A program made the position numbers and the translations under genes. DNA of 64,000 nt, taken from positions 248,001-312,000 of the forward strand of contig JAJOHG010000033.1 in NCBI GenBank assembly GCA_021029095.1, written 5' to 3'. Position 1 is the stretch's first letter. Each line of letters opens with the position of its first letter. Shown piece after piece: positions 21,305 to 33,351 of this stretch. The notes beneath the pieces were generated by a model. It ran no database searches. It saw nothing but the letters and a program-made list of their open reading frames with translations, and was not told where the DNA came from. Source of the DNA: Phellopilus nigrolimitatus. Lineage: Eukaryota; Basidiomycota; Agaricomycetes; Hymenochaetales; Hymenochaetaceae.

Positions 21305-22760
21305 ATGAAGATCTCCACGTCCACGTCCCTCGTCATCGCGTCCCTGCTCTCGTCAAGTGCACTCGCCGTTCCGCTCCCCGATTCGCCGGATCTCAGCTCG
21401 TCTCCGGGATCTGCGCATGCGAACCAGGTCGAGCAGTTCGCAGGCCGTTCCCCGGCCATCCGCAGCGGCTCTGGCAGCCGCAGGTCTCTTCGTAAGTATC
21501 GATTCTCCCGCGTTTTCCTTTACCATTCACTGATCATCCACTTGTCTTACAGCACGCCATAGCCTCAAGCGGGGTGAGACCGACGAATCTAAGGCACAAG
21601 ACGAGACAGACTTGCTGGTTCGAGGCATCGGTCTCGGTTTCACAAACGCACCCGACAATTCCGATGCGAAGGATGAAGCTGAGAACCCAGACGAGGATCA
21701 CAACCCGGACCATGATTCGAAGCTCGCGGCGCGCCAGGTTCCTGCAGGCGTGCCTTCTCCGGCTGGCGTTCTAGGCACGCCTGGCCAAGTGGCGGGCGGT
21801 GCCGTCCAGGAGGGCTCTTCGCTTCTTCCTCCTGCGGCTGGCGGTCTCGTAAACGGGGTGCTTCCTTCTGGCGCTCCTCAGCCCGGCGCTCCAGCCGGCG
21901 CTCCCCAGCCGCCTACTCCTTTGTCAGGGATCACCGGAGGCGCGGCCCAGATGGTCCCAGGCGTCCCTTCGATGGTTCAGGGCGTCCAGTCAATGGTTCA
22001 GGGCGTTCCTTCGATGGTCACTGGCATTGTTAAGCGCGCCGGTCCCCCAGCCCCGCCAGCCCCGCCAGCCGCCCCCGCGCCTCTCCCTAACGTCGGCGGT
22101 GTCGTGGGTGCCCCCGGACAGGCGTACGGTCAGGTCACGGGCGATGCTTCTATCCCTCTCGGAATGGCTGGCGGTGCCGCTGGAAACGCTCCCAACCCTG
22201 TCGGAATGGCTGGAGGGCTCGCTGGAAACGCCACCAATCCTCTCGGAATACCTGGCAGCGTCGTCGGAGGACTTCCGGGCGCACCAGGCGCTGCGTCTAA
22301 TCTGCCGGCTCCACCGGTCGCCGCGTTTGAGGCTCGTGATGAAGAGCCCGAGGCCGGCGCGGACGACAGTCTGTCATCCCCGTCGTCGACGACTGCCACC
22401 CCGAGCTCGTCTCCAGACCCCACAAACTCAGCGGATGGCAATGGATTCTCTTCGCCCTCCCCTTCCGCCTCTGCTGCGCCTGATTCTGCGCAGGAGATGA
22501 AGGTCGCCGCTCCCGCGGCTCCAGTAGGTGCACCCGCTGGAGCGCCTGGAGCGCCCAGTCCTCCAGTCAGCCCTCCGAACGGGGCTCTACCGCTCCCAGG
22601 CAACTTTCCTGCGCCTAGTGCGCCGATCCCGAACAGTCTGCCACCCCTCCTAACGGGCGCGGCGAATGGTGAAGGTTCTATTAATGCCACCATGCAGTCC
22701 GGCGCCAACGGCACGTCCATGTCGTCAACGTCATCGAACTCGATGTCGAACCGTCTCTAA
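21305..22760 (+). CDS. Secreted, repeat-rich Pro/Gly/Ala protein with possible kexin sites
   Basis: Two exons (21305-21491 and 21553-22760) encode 464 aa. Residues 1-21 form a clear signal peptide (MKISTSTSLVIASLLSSSALA then VPLP). Basic pairs at SLKRGE and IVKRAG fit Kex2-type processing. Between them lie tandem motifs: three copies of about eight residues of the type VPSMVQG, then, after the second KR, three copies of about 14 residues of the type NPLGMAGG. The rest is low-complexity A/P/S/G and acidic stretches, with N-linked sites near the end (NATMQSGANGTSM). I recognise no enzyme domain. The layout resembles fungal repetitive secreted precursors that mature into peptides, or a cell-wall or structural protein. 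Either is inference. Confidence 0.75.
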
Positions 22761-23245
22761 ATCTTCCGGTTCTACCGCGAGGCGGACTGCTAAATGGCAA
22801 TATACCCCTGTATTGTAGTTGGTGCTGCGTAACGCTTCTTGTTTGGTCATCCTGTTCTCGATCCGTGTGCATGTAGACTCCAGATTTTAGAACACAGTGT
22901 GCTTTTTGAATATATAACGGATTTTGGATTTCACAAATATAAAGCGAGTGAACTCCGACTTGAAGACTTGTCAGAAGAAAGGCCAATGGCGGTGACGCGT
23001 GCACTTCAACCACCGATCCAGAATCGACGCCGCCCTTCTGTGCTCACGCTGACAGAACAGGTGCAAACAAGTCGAATAAGATATGAATCAGATAATAAAA
23101 CACGATGCAAACTAAGTAATATAAGGTGACTCGCAGAAGAGGTTAAGCGCCCAGAGACGTAGAGCTGTGTCCAGCCCGATGTCGATATTATGCAGTATAC
23201 TTCAAAAAATGGATGCACGGTGAACGGCAGATGCTCTGGACACTT
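22761..23245. other. Tail-to-tail intergenic region
   Basis: This separates the convergent secreted-protein and FIP1 genes. No gene or structured repeat was seen. It is AT-rich relative to its neighbours and presumably holds both 3' UTRs. Confidence 0.6.
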
Positions 23246-25573
23246 TCACCGCCTTTTTGAGCTCCGTCCCATCCGGTCTTCTTCGTTGCTGGGCGGGCTC
23301 CTTCGTTTTCTATAATAAAGTAAGAGAATTTTAGTAAAAGGCAAGAAGATTTAAAAAGAAAGCGTCGTACCTGCTCGTTGGTTTCTCGTCTTTATCATGG
23401 TCGCGATCCCTCTCCTTGTCTCTTTCTCGGTCGCGTTCCTTGTCCCGCTCATTCGACGGTGTCCCACTGCTCTCCTTATTACCCCCATAATCCAGTCCAT
23501 CCACCGCCGGTGCATTGTTGTCGCGGTCCTTGTACCTATTCCCCGGGTTTCTTGGCCCGGTGGGCACATTCGGCGGGAGTGGGGACGCGGGACGCACGGG
23601 GAGCGTGCTCCCATCAAATATCGCACCGCGACCCCGTCCACGCGCTGGAAAGGTGCTAACTGCACGCCCACCGCGCGGCACTATGCCCATACCCATTCCG
23701 CCGCGGCCGCGGAATTGGCCCGGCGCAGGGACATTACGCACAGGGACAGGCGTAGGCGGGCCATTATTCTCCATTCCCGGGAACATCTGCTGGTTATGTA
23801 TGCCGTTGCCATCCTTTTATGTATGCGTCAAAGGAAAGTACGGATTTGAATAACAATTTTAACAGACCTGCATTGGACTAAATTCACCACCCATGTTCAA
23901 ATTCATCATACCTGGCCCGGGTCCCCCTTGGATCCCGTCGGGCAACACCATCTGCACACCCTGCTCAGGCGTCCCACTCGGCCCAGCGACGCCAGGTCCT
24001 TGCACCGAGACCTGCACCGGCCCATTAGGCGGTCCATCCTGCATCATCGCATTCGGACCCGGACCTGGTCCAGACATGCCTACGCCCATGTCGCCGTTCA
24101 TGCCCATGCCCATCGGACCCCCCATACCCACACCCATTGGACCCATGCCGCCCATGCCGCCCATCTCCGCCGCCATCATAGGGTTCATCGCGCCCATGGG
24201 ATTCATGCCGACGGGTGGCATCATCCCAGGACCGACACCGACACCAGGGCCTGGGCCGGGGACGCCTCCACCCGTCGCAGCCATCATCGCGTTTGTGCCA
24301 GTCATGACCATCGTGCGTGCCTCGGGCGGGAGTGCAAGCAATTGCTCCTCGGGCATGCCCGCAAAGCCCATCACGTTTGCCTTGAGCACACCGGCCATTT
24401 CGCCAAGCGCGCGGCGGCGGTAGCAGTACGCCTCCCATGAGAGCTCGTCGAAGCCGTAGTTGAACCAGTCGCTCAGGTCCGAGCCCGGCCGTCGCCATGG
24501 CTTTTCTGCGAGATTCGTCATGTCAATCTCAAAAATAGACCTCCCGTCAAAAACGCCCGGAACATTCGGGTCAATGACTGGATGAGAAGGGGGTGCGCGA
24601 GTCGGGGGTAGGGTGGAGGGGTCGAGTCCACCGTCAGTTGGTGGCTGCTCGGCGGCAGTGGGTTGTAATGAAACAGCTGCAGGTGCTGCAGATTCTGGTC
24701 TCGGTATGGCTTCCTGCGTTGAAAACGATGCCTGAGATGTCGATCGGTTGAGGGAATCTGCAGGAAGTCCGCGTTCTCGAGGGGTGTATTCGGTCGTCAA
24801 GTTTGCAGCTAGCGAAACAAATAAGAGTAGGAAAAAAAGAATGAAAATGGAGCTTGCATACGAGGTACTGGCGCATTTGGTACTCCTGCGCTTGGTGTAC
24901 GGATTGGATTGGGTCGATGGCCACCTCGTTGAGCACTTTGAGAACTGTAATCCAGAATTCAGCTGCAACCTCGCTTCGAGAACCACATAACGTACCGGAA
25001 GTCCAAAGAGCGCGTCGGTGGCTCCAAGATAAACTCAATATCCTAGGACATGTCATCAGTTGTATGTCCATCGTAGAAAGTAGAATCATGCCTACTTCAT
25101 CGCTTTCCTCTTCTCCTTCCTCTTCTTCCTCTCCCTCGTCATCTCCTTCAAGCTCCTCCGTATCGCCATTGGCACGGTCTTGGTTCTGGTTTTGTTCTTC
25201 CCCGTGGCCTTCCGCTCCAATTGCGGCTTCCACTTCAGCCTCAGCTTCAGCCTCAAGATGAGCAATGATACCATTCGTTTGCTTCTCAAGAGCTTCCGCA
25301 GGAACACTGCGGAACATAGTGAGCAAAGCTTCAAAGAATACTAAGTGGTACTCACGGGATAATTTCGACCGCTTCTAAAAGTTTTGATTGTTCAATAGCC
25401 AGCACTTCCAGTTAATATTGACCTCTCACCATTTGCTGGAGTCTTCTGCACTGGAGGGGGTGGAATTGGCTGGATAGAGTCGCCATACAAGAACGAGTCC
25501 TCGTCCTCCTCCCTGTTCAACACAAGTCACTTCATTTTTCAAGTTCGTACTTAGGCAGCAAACAGTCCTACAT
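23246..25573 (-). CDS. FIP1: mRNA polyadenylation factor Fip1
   Basis: Nine coding exons: 25572-25573, 25430-25512, 25356-25374, 25096-25306, 24996-25042, 24862-24944, 23868-24808, 23371-23789, 23246-23309. They give 622 aa. An acidic N-terminus (DEDSFLYGDS, then a Glu-rich tract) leads to the DIEFILEP/RSLDFR block. The Fip1 motif follows at about 222-290 (DGRSIFEIDM, EKPWRRPGSDLSDWFNYGFD). After it come a Met/Gly/Pro-rich region, an RGRGG segment and an Arg/Asp repeat (RDKERDRERDKERDR) like that of human FIP1L1. Fip1 bridges poly(A) polymerase to the cleavage and polyadenylation factor in the nucleus. The start is reconstructed: AT lies at 25573-25572, then a 59-nt intron, then G, reading M-EEDEDSF. 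Exon 3 is only 19 nt. Both are phase-consistent. Confidence 0.9.
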
Positions 25574-26235
25574 GGTGGAAAAGCTTGTCTTGAATTCCTG
25601 ACCGACAACAAAGACGCAACTTCTGTCGCAACGGAGGTCGTGTCAACCGTCTAACGTTCTCGAACTTCAGTGTCCACCAGTAACCAGTTTAGTGCGCTAC
25701 TCACCAATCGTGAGAAATGCTTGGTAATACGCCACTATAAGGTGTACAATTTTCATCTCTTTTTTTCAAAGAACAACCTCGAGGACATAAAAGTTCGGGC
25801 TTGGTGTCAGCTCACCGTTTCCTTGTCCGCGTTCCCGTCCTCAAGACCGACGAACTACGCCACGCAGCGTATGGCCCGTGCACGTTGATGGTGCTTGCCC
25901 GTTCGACTTTCCTTGCGTTGTGCTGGAGGTACCGCTGTGTTCATCGCAGCTGCTGTGTCCATGATGGCCTTCAGAGGCGAGGAGGGTGTGTGTCATGACG
26001 TGCTTAGGTCTACATCTCGATGATTTCGCACTAATCTCGGTTTTATCTGCGATTGTGTCGGTGTGCATCTTTGCTTTGTTTTTGTCTTTTTGCGTCTTTG
26101 TCTATACACAGTCATAGGAAATATGAATACAAAGGAAATTTACGGCGAGCTTTCTACCTGAAGGGAACAGTATCAATCATATTGAGAAACGGCTGAGATG
26201 GAAAATGGCTGAGATGGAGGATGGTTCAGTATCTG

Positions 26236-26268
26236 AGCTCAACATGAGCTCAACATGAGCTCAACAAG
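26236..26268 (+). repeat. Short tandem repeat, 11-mer
   Basis: There are about three consecutive copies of ATGAGCTCAAC, the first one degenerate. Each contains the palindrome GAGCTC. Confidence 0.7.
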
Positions 26269-26429
26269 GTCTGTCATCTCGAACGTCCCCGTATATATGA
26301 CCAAGCATTCCTCTCTGCCTCTTTCAACGACCTCCCGTCAAACCCCCGGAACTCTCTTTTCTCGTTTGAAGCTATTCGTTTGCAAGGAAATAGTTAGTCC
26401 GAGTGAGTTGCTTTCCATCGAGTTCATAA

Positions 26430-26650
26430 GAGATAAAAGCTGACCAAAAATCACGAAGACATCCCCTCCGTCAATGTGTTCAAGCTTCTTCAAAATCAGC
26501 TTGGTATAACCTCCCGGGTTCTGAGTGCCTTTGAACGCTGTGGGGTTTTGTAAGCTCGGACGTTCCTCATGGTTGTGGTCTTCGTGTGTCAAGGCCAAAG
26601 AGCTCACCTTCTACTAACTTATCGTCAAGATACAGACTGTTCTTTCCTGC
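26430..26650 (-). pseudogene. Unrecognised coding remnant
   Basis: The minus strand reads NSLYLDDKLVE, then (after a plausible short intron) AFKGTQNPGGYTKLILKKLE and HIDGGDVFVIFG up to a GTCAGC donor. This looks like part of a conserved protein, but I cannot name the family. No start and no further exon could be joined. It is either part of a small gene with unplaced introns or a relic. Confidence 0.25.
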
Positions 26651-28632
26651 ACGTCGAACAAAGTATATATCAGTCTAGTTATCGTGTCCAGCATGGTCAT
26701 TCATGTATGTGCTCACTTTGTTCGGGCTTCTGCTTCTTCATAAAGCACCTCTGCACAAGTGCAGCTACGTCTGTCTGTATGTGGATCATAAGTGGCTCCC
26801 AGGATTATATGTGCATTCGCAGCACTGCCAAGGAACCCGCCTTAGACCCCGCCCTTTTTCAATGATTCAGAAAGGCACAGCCGTAGCGCCAGGTGCACAT
26901 AAGAAGGATCTGATCCATCATGCGTACGCAAGAACTCTGGAGCTGCGCCTGACCGCACGTAAAGACCTAAGCATATGGCTTTCTGTGATTGGGCCCGGAG
27001 TTGATCGTGCTTATATGCGATGCGAAACAGTTGAAATCCAGTGACTTCTCCTGAGACTCTGAAAATCGTGGGATGATTTGTGGCGTAGATATGTTTACAA
27101 CGCTTTACCTTGTGTACATGTACAGTATACCATCCTGCTGCGCCCTTTTGTCAACGACATATGTAGACCGCCTTCGTAATTGATAGACTTTATGACCGCA
27201 GTCTGACATCTTTGGGTTCTCCCCACTCTGCAACCGCTAGAATCCAGCAACAGCAAGCTCTTGCACTGTCTTCTTTTGCGCAGCTGCGGGCTTCATATTT
27301 GTCGACGCTGCCGCAAGCCCAAACTTTCCGTCTCGTGCCCGATATTATGAATGGTCATAAGACACAGGTTACAGACTCGAAGCAAGATAAGAAGATCACC
27401 GCGTTGGAGCTCAGCACACGATAGCCCACATCCTTCCTTCAGCAAATCTAATCAGCTCAGTTCTGGCTCAAAATGGCACTGGACTGCCTACTTAAGGACT
27501 GCCAGCTGGAAGTGACTGATATCCACCATGTTGTTCACTGTGATTTTTCTTTTTATGGCAGAAATCAACCTGCCCTGTCGAAAACGGGGTGTTTGGGGAT
27601 CGAACCTGAGTGAGTTCAGTCAGGTTCAGTCTATCAATAAAACATCATTTCTTTAGATGTCAAACAGCACATCTGACTTGGAATCGCGCCCACAGCCTGA
27701 GAGCAACTTTCCTTGTCGGCGCTCTTATTAGAGAACTTCCCGAATTTGACTTGGTATAAGCATTGTTGATGGGTGACAGTTGACGCTGGCGGCTCGGGGT
27801 TCTCTGCAGCAACCAGGGTCCAAATCGAGAGATTTGATAGAGTCGATTCTATTGGCCCGTCAATGGACATAAATCGGAGAATCTGTTCGTGAAAAGAGGT
27901 CGTAGTCTAGGTGGCCTCAAATATATAGTTACGTGGAAGTGAATTCGTGGATCGCATAAAAAGGAACCTAAAGTGGCCTACTACTCTGAACTGTCATAAG
28001 TCATAAATCATGGAGGCCTCCGCTTGTCATTTGTTCGGCAGTTCGAGGTGGGGATAAGTTTCTGGTTATTGACACATCGTACTTGTATAGTAGCAAGTAA
28101 ACTTGTTGTGGAGACACTTTTTATTCAGTTGACGATTAGCTCTTTATATATTTTATCCGTACGTGTCAGGCTTACTTCGTTATTACAGCATTTTGTCGTA
28201 TTTTGCATCCGTTGTTGCGGAGTCATGTCCAGTTGCAGAGATCGCTGTGATCGACATTACCATAATTGTTAGCAGTGGCCATCCTTCATGAAGCTTAAGG
28301 TCAAGCTTAAATTGCAGGCGTTACATACGAAAGAAACTAGAACATGCTACAGTTGCTACAGTTGCTACAGTCGTGAGTGAGAGTTTCGAGGAAGTATATC
28401 AATACAAATGCGAATGATGCGAGTATTGTGTTCGTGATGTGTGGTGCGGAAGGAAACTAGCGGCCGAGCGCCTCGTGACAAACGGAAAAGTGAAAAAGTG
28501 AATTCAGAAGCGGAATAGATAGCTGGCCACTCTCGACCGAAATGCGAAGCGTCTGCTCTCTCGAAATGCGTCGGCCACTCCTCCAAGCGGGACCTGTCTA
28601 GAGCACGTGCGGCAAGGCCTTCTCCGGTCTTT

Positions 28633-28854
28633 CTAATGCTTCCTGAACATGCCCCAAAGTGAAGACCCCGCCGACGACGGGTGCGTCGAGCGCGCCGATT
28701 TGGGCCCGCGTGCAGATGTGCTGCTAACGCTGTTCCTCCCTGCAAATGTGCGGAAATCGGCATACATGCTGTACGTGTCGCGCGGAGACTGCTGCTGCAC
28801 TGCGGAGAACGCGAACGGGGTTGTCGGGGACGTGGGCTGCGACGTGTATGGCAT
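28633..28854 (-). CDS. Small Ser/Thr-rich protein, function unknown
   Basis: This is a 73-codon intronless frame with its own ATG at 28854 (MPYTSQPTSPTTPF at the start, SSLWGMFRKH at the end). Its composition (Ser, Thr, Pro, Tyr and a basic/aromatic C-terminus) is unlike the shadow frames around it, and it ends cleanly. Small basic-tailed proteins of this kind are common in basidiomycete annotations. No function can be inferred. It could also be a chance frame. Confidence 0.4.
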   Translation of the reverse strand: MPYTSQPTSPTTPFAFSAVQQQSPRDTYSMYADFRTFAGRNSVSSTSARGPKSARSTHPSSAGSSLWGMFRKH

Positions 28855-29843
28855 AATGGATAGTCGCGGAAATAGACAGGAAATGGCGAGGGCGAGTAAA
28901 GTAATAACAGGAAGCGGGATTAGATGTGCGATTTTTTGACAGCTGCGCAAGCGTGTATGCGTATGTCCGAATATAAGACGCCAGACAGAATAGAGATACA
29001 ATAGAGAATAGAGAGGTCGTGATAGGGGTAAAATACAGATTTCGCAGGGAAGGGATGACTCTGAGCGAATCCACCGCTGGGCGTGTTGAAACTCAGGACG
29101 TGTCTCTGCAGTATTTATATGCGTCTATGCTCAGGTTTTTTACTGAGGCCTCAGGTCTCGCTCGCAATTGCTCTGCACATCAAGATCTCGGGGAAAAGGT
29201 TAAAACCACAACGACGCCCAAATTCGGCCTGCCCCTTTGTCTTTGGCGTTGAAGGACCCTGAACGAAGGAACATGTTGATTGGCTGTAATTGTCTTCCAG
29301 CCGTTCAATATGCGTCTAATGCGCTTCCTAGATGCGAGTTTAACTCAGCCTGAGTCGGATTGACCTTCTCGGGTACAAGGACAAATCCATTTTGGACATT
29401 GTCGCGTCTGGCGCATGAAGAATCTGAGTCACGACCAGCCCTCGGTGCCTTGGACGATCTGACAAGTCAGATCCGATGTCTAATGATTTATGTACTGATG
29501 GTCTGTAATGGTACACAAGTAATGCGGATATGAATACTGGCGATGCGCGATGCAAGAACTTGAGGGAAAGCTTGGGAGGATAGTGGAGGAATGAGGAAAA
29601 GCAAGTCTAATAAGATAGGGGTAGTACGATAGGCGTCGAGGAAGATGAGATGCAATGCGTGCGGAAGTCGTGACTCGTTGTGATGCCAGAGCAAAATTGA
29701 TAAAATGGAAAAAGCAAAGGCGAGAGAGAAGGCGATGGCAAATATCGAAAGAAAGATAGAGTTTGAATCCTAGACCTAAAAACAAGGAGAAGAGACAGCA
29801 AAGACCAAAACGATGTATCGCAAATGAAATCAATGATCAAATA
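28855..29843. other. Intergenic region
   Basis: This is the promoter side of the small minus-strand ORF and the 3' flank of the TBC-domain gene. It is purine-rich on the plus strand near 29560-29780. No gene is seen. Confidence 0.5.
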
Positions 29844-32678
29844 TTATAATAGTGCACTGCCTTCTTTCTTGTCTGCAACGAGCTGGTGCCACTCCACACG
29901 CCAATGCGCCATATCCTCGCGCAGCTTCTTATCGTCAAGCGCACGTTCGATCCATTTCAAGAGGGAATCTTCGTTTTCAGGGACAAAGAATGACGAAAGG
30001 AGAGAAAGGATTGTTTCGAAGTTCGCCTGGTTGGATGTCAGGTAATCTGTACAATGAGAAGGAGTTTAGATGGATATCCTTGTCATAACATGCATGACGT
30101 CGATGTACCTTTGAGGACCCAGACGATCGCAATTGCGGTGATTACAAAAACGTCCCGTCCTTCAAGTAGAAATGCATCCCACAACCGGAGTTGTGTCTGG
30201 AAGGGTACACTGTTCGCGAAAAGGGTAATGTACCACTTTGTCGCATAACTCGTCGTTGAGACCATGTGCTTTTTCTACCGATAGCTTGATGTTAGACTCA
30301 AGTATCTGACCAGGAAGACAAAGACTTACAAAGGAAGCATATACACCAGGCATCATCTTTTCCAATATACGCTCTTGAATGTATATCGCTTCGAGTAAGC
30401 CCGGGAATCCCGGCAGAAATATGTCGTGTAATTGGTACTCGTCGTGGAAATGTACCAGTGTTGCGTACACCTTTTCAGGCTCGTAGTAACAGAGGAGCGT
30501 TGCCGCAAGTGGGCCCATGCCTTGGCAATAGCCACAATCTTCACACGTAAGAGAAAAAGAGTGAAGAGTATGGAAGAGGGAACGTTGTCTTGCGGAAAAA
30601 AGCACATTAGAGGATACACTTATAAGGAAGAAAGTAGGATGCACATACCCTTGACCGTACCGAGTCTTGAACAACACATGTCCGTTGATAGTTCGCGGAA
30701 CGTCCAAATCAATCTGCACGTCATAACTGCTCGGCCTTTCCAAACTCGAGCGGTATTCGCTCCTGAGATTCTCTAGGACATTAAGAAGCCTCTGTGCATC
30801 CAAACTCTCCTTGCGATGCGCACTAGCCCACCGCCCGACCAGCACTTCCCACGCAGCTGCACGCCAGCGGTCTGGAATGCCCTTGAATACGCGCTCACGC
30901 AGCTTGCGTTCTTTACTCGCACGTACGCGCCACAAAGATACGTTTCCACCCCGGTCTCGCTCCTCTGCCTCGAGCATGCGCTCCCACTTAGCGATGCGAC
31001 GTGTTTCCCTTGCTTTCGAGACTGGAGGAGGTTCCGGGATGGAGGACAGGGCAGGCGGTGATGGCGGACCGGAGTTAATGGATTGGGGAAAATATTGGAG
31101 AGGTTTAGCCAAGGAGACGGAAGTAAGAAGGACGAGCCGATCGTGAGAGGGAACGACGAAGAAGCCGTATCTAATATGCTCACTGAGAACACAATTTTTT
31201 TTTTTCAAAAAGGAAAGAAACGGATCCCACCTATCAAGGCTACCTAACAATTCCAGCTCTTTCGTCGGAACATCACCCCTTGCTTCCTCTTTGGCATCAT
31301 TGATTGCTGCTAACTGCACGCTCTGGCGGTCGTGCCCTAGCTTCGCACGTGTCCTCTCAATGCCTTCCTCGTATCCATCTCCCTTTACCCCAGTCGTATC
31401 AAGTTGTGCATAGGTATTGCGCACGAAATAAGATTCCGGCTCCTCGCCTTCGGTGGGCTTCCCTGAATCTCGGGCGGATGAGGTCGCAGACGAGGTTGCA
31501 GTTCCAGTACTTGGCCGCGTCGGTGGTGTTGATGAAACAATCGATTTTCGCTTTGCATGCGAGATAGACGAAGGTATCATGGGATTCGTGCTCGATGGCT
31601 TTGCAGGTAAGCTCTTCTGCAAGCTACTGCGGGTCGATATAGGTGGAGGAGATGGGCTCGGTGCAGGTCCTGGATTTGTTATTCGAAATCTGCCCGAAGG
31701 CGTAAAGTGCGAACCCGCGGACTCTACGCTCTCCGGAGCAGTCACGTATCCTTCATGTGTCGCACTCAAAGATTCCAAACCGTACATACTTGTATTGGAT
31801 GACACTGCGCCGAAATGTCCTGACGTGCTCGTACTATCCGTCTTCCCGTGTGCGTGTGCGATAGGGGGACTTCCACGAGGCGGCCTGGCAGGCTTCTCCC
31901 ACGTCTCATTGGACTTCTCATTGGACTCGGCCGTCGTTAACATTGGAGAATCATGGGTCTTGCCGAACGCAGGGCTGTAACGGTGCAGGTTGAGGTCCGG
32001 CTGACTCTCGTCAGTCAACGTCAGGTCGACGTATTTGCCCCACGACGACACTGTTTGTGCACCACGCATGCGTCCGATGGTAGATGTGTCCCCAGGGGCC
32101 GTGCTCGCAATCATGTTCGTAGCGAGATGAGTATTCAAGTTCGGAAGGCTGTTGGAGTCTGGGTATGGCAGCTCTGTTGAATTCCTGTTTAATAATGCCC
32201 CGGCATGCCTGCTCGTCGTTCGGCTGTGACCTCGCAGGGAGCTCTGTGGTCGACTTGAACCTTCAGCTGAGCCGGAAAGGAACCCGCTTCCGTTGCTCGA
32301 CTGGCGGCTAACAGGTGCGCGATAGAATGAATCGGCAATAGACCCACTGCCTCTTCCGTCATCGGTGGCAGGCACGCTCGCCCTGCCACCTTCACTCGAC
32401 TCATTTTTAGGCTCCTTATCGATACCAGGGAATGCAGTGTTTGCCAGTGTCGACTTGCGCCAGGTCTGGCGGCGCTCACTGTACATAGAGTAGATCGAGA
32501 AGATAGTAGACTCCGAAGAGTTGCGCCCTGGTTCCTCAATGGAGATCCCATATGACGACGGCGGCCTTGTGTGTGAGGAGTCGGACGAGACCGGTGAGTT
32601 ATCCTTGGACGATAAAGCAGGAGATGATGTTTCGGTGAGGGGTGACGAAGGCACGAGAACAAGAGACGGAGCCTCCAT
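29844..32678 (-). CDS. TBC-domain Rab GTPase-activating protein
   Basis: Five exons (31231-32678, 30649-31170, 30330-30588, 30109-30274, 29844-30046) encode 865 aa. Residues 1-480 are Ser/Pro/Thr-rich and probably disordered. The TBC domain spans about 575-790: the opening IPDRWRAAAWEVLVG, the arginine finger in IDLDVPRT, the glutamine finger in YCQGMGPLAATLL, and the helical part with LRLWDAFLLEGRDVFVITAI. Both catalytic residues are present, so GAP activity toward a Rab is expected; the dual-finger mechanism is established for the family. The C-terminus is helical and charged. The start is the first ATG of a long open exon. The introns at 31171-31230, 30589-30648, 30275-30329 and 30047-30108 all keep phase. 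Its Rab partner cannot be read from sequence. Confidence 0.93.
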
Positions 32679-33351
32679 CGATTCAACCGCGTATTCGAAA
32701 GCAAAATGCAGGAAAAACTCAGGAGAAAGACGAGAAGACGAACGCGGTAAAGAGTGTGAAGTTGATAGGAGGTTTCACAATTATATATGTTCAGCGCAGC
32801 AGGTGGTTGTCATCGTTTAGTGCCACGACACGGTCGTGGACTTGACAGGATATGAGACAGAGTAGCGCTTATTGGTTAAATTTCATTCATTTGTATTCGT
32901 GAGAACTTCGCTTGTACATTTCGCCTGCACGTTTAGACGCTACTCGCTTAAGTTTCCCTCCGTCGCATCACGGCTTGTGGTAAGTATGGAACTTGAACTC
33001 GAGCTCCAAACTTGTATCATTAACAAGACATTTCAACGACATCTGATATCTTGTTTCTCATTGAAGACATACTGCCCGCCCAAGCTACTAGCTTACAAAT
33101 GCGATTGATGTGGCTCGCCTATCAGCACAATTAGATCAAAAAAGTCGCCGCTAAAATACTCCATCACGGTGCCAGAATCTCCGGCGGACGTAACGCTTGA
33201 CAAGCTCGCTGGCATGACACGTTTCATCGCGTAGACACCATCAAAGGCAGCTGTTGAGCTTTGTTTAGCTTGTCATAGACCACAGAAGGCAGCAAGCCAG
33301 CGGCCGCATGGATTACTCTCACCTAATCTTGCAAGAGATGTATGTATGTTA
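32679..33351. other. Intergenic region upstream of the TBC gene
   Basis: This is the presumed promoter of the leftward TBC-domain gene. No gene was recognised. It ends at the TA target site of the inverted-repeat element that follows. Confidence 0.5.

Larger units (their letters stand above)
25574..28632. other. Gene-poor stretch
   Basis: No complete gene was recognised in 3 kb. One coding-like minus-strand block lies at 26430-26650 and is listed separately. Tandem short repeats occur at 26236-26268 (about three copies of an 11-mer ATGAGCTCAAC) and at 28345-28372 (three copies of a TTGCTACAG-type 9-mer). Other open frames carry no motif. Confidence 0.45.

Noticed and set aside
27590..27620. 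tRNA-like B-box on the minus strand (GGTTCGATCCCC)
   Set aside because: The T-arm stem does not pair properly and no matching acceptor 5' half, D-arm or anticodon arm lies at the right distance upstream. It is probably chance or an old fragment.
32189..32704. 171-codon minus-strand frame beside the TBC gene start
   Set aside because: It overlaps the first TBC exon in another frame. It lacks the conserved start context and has no domain.
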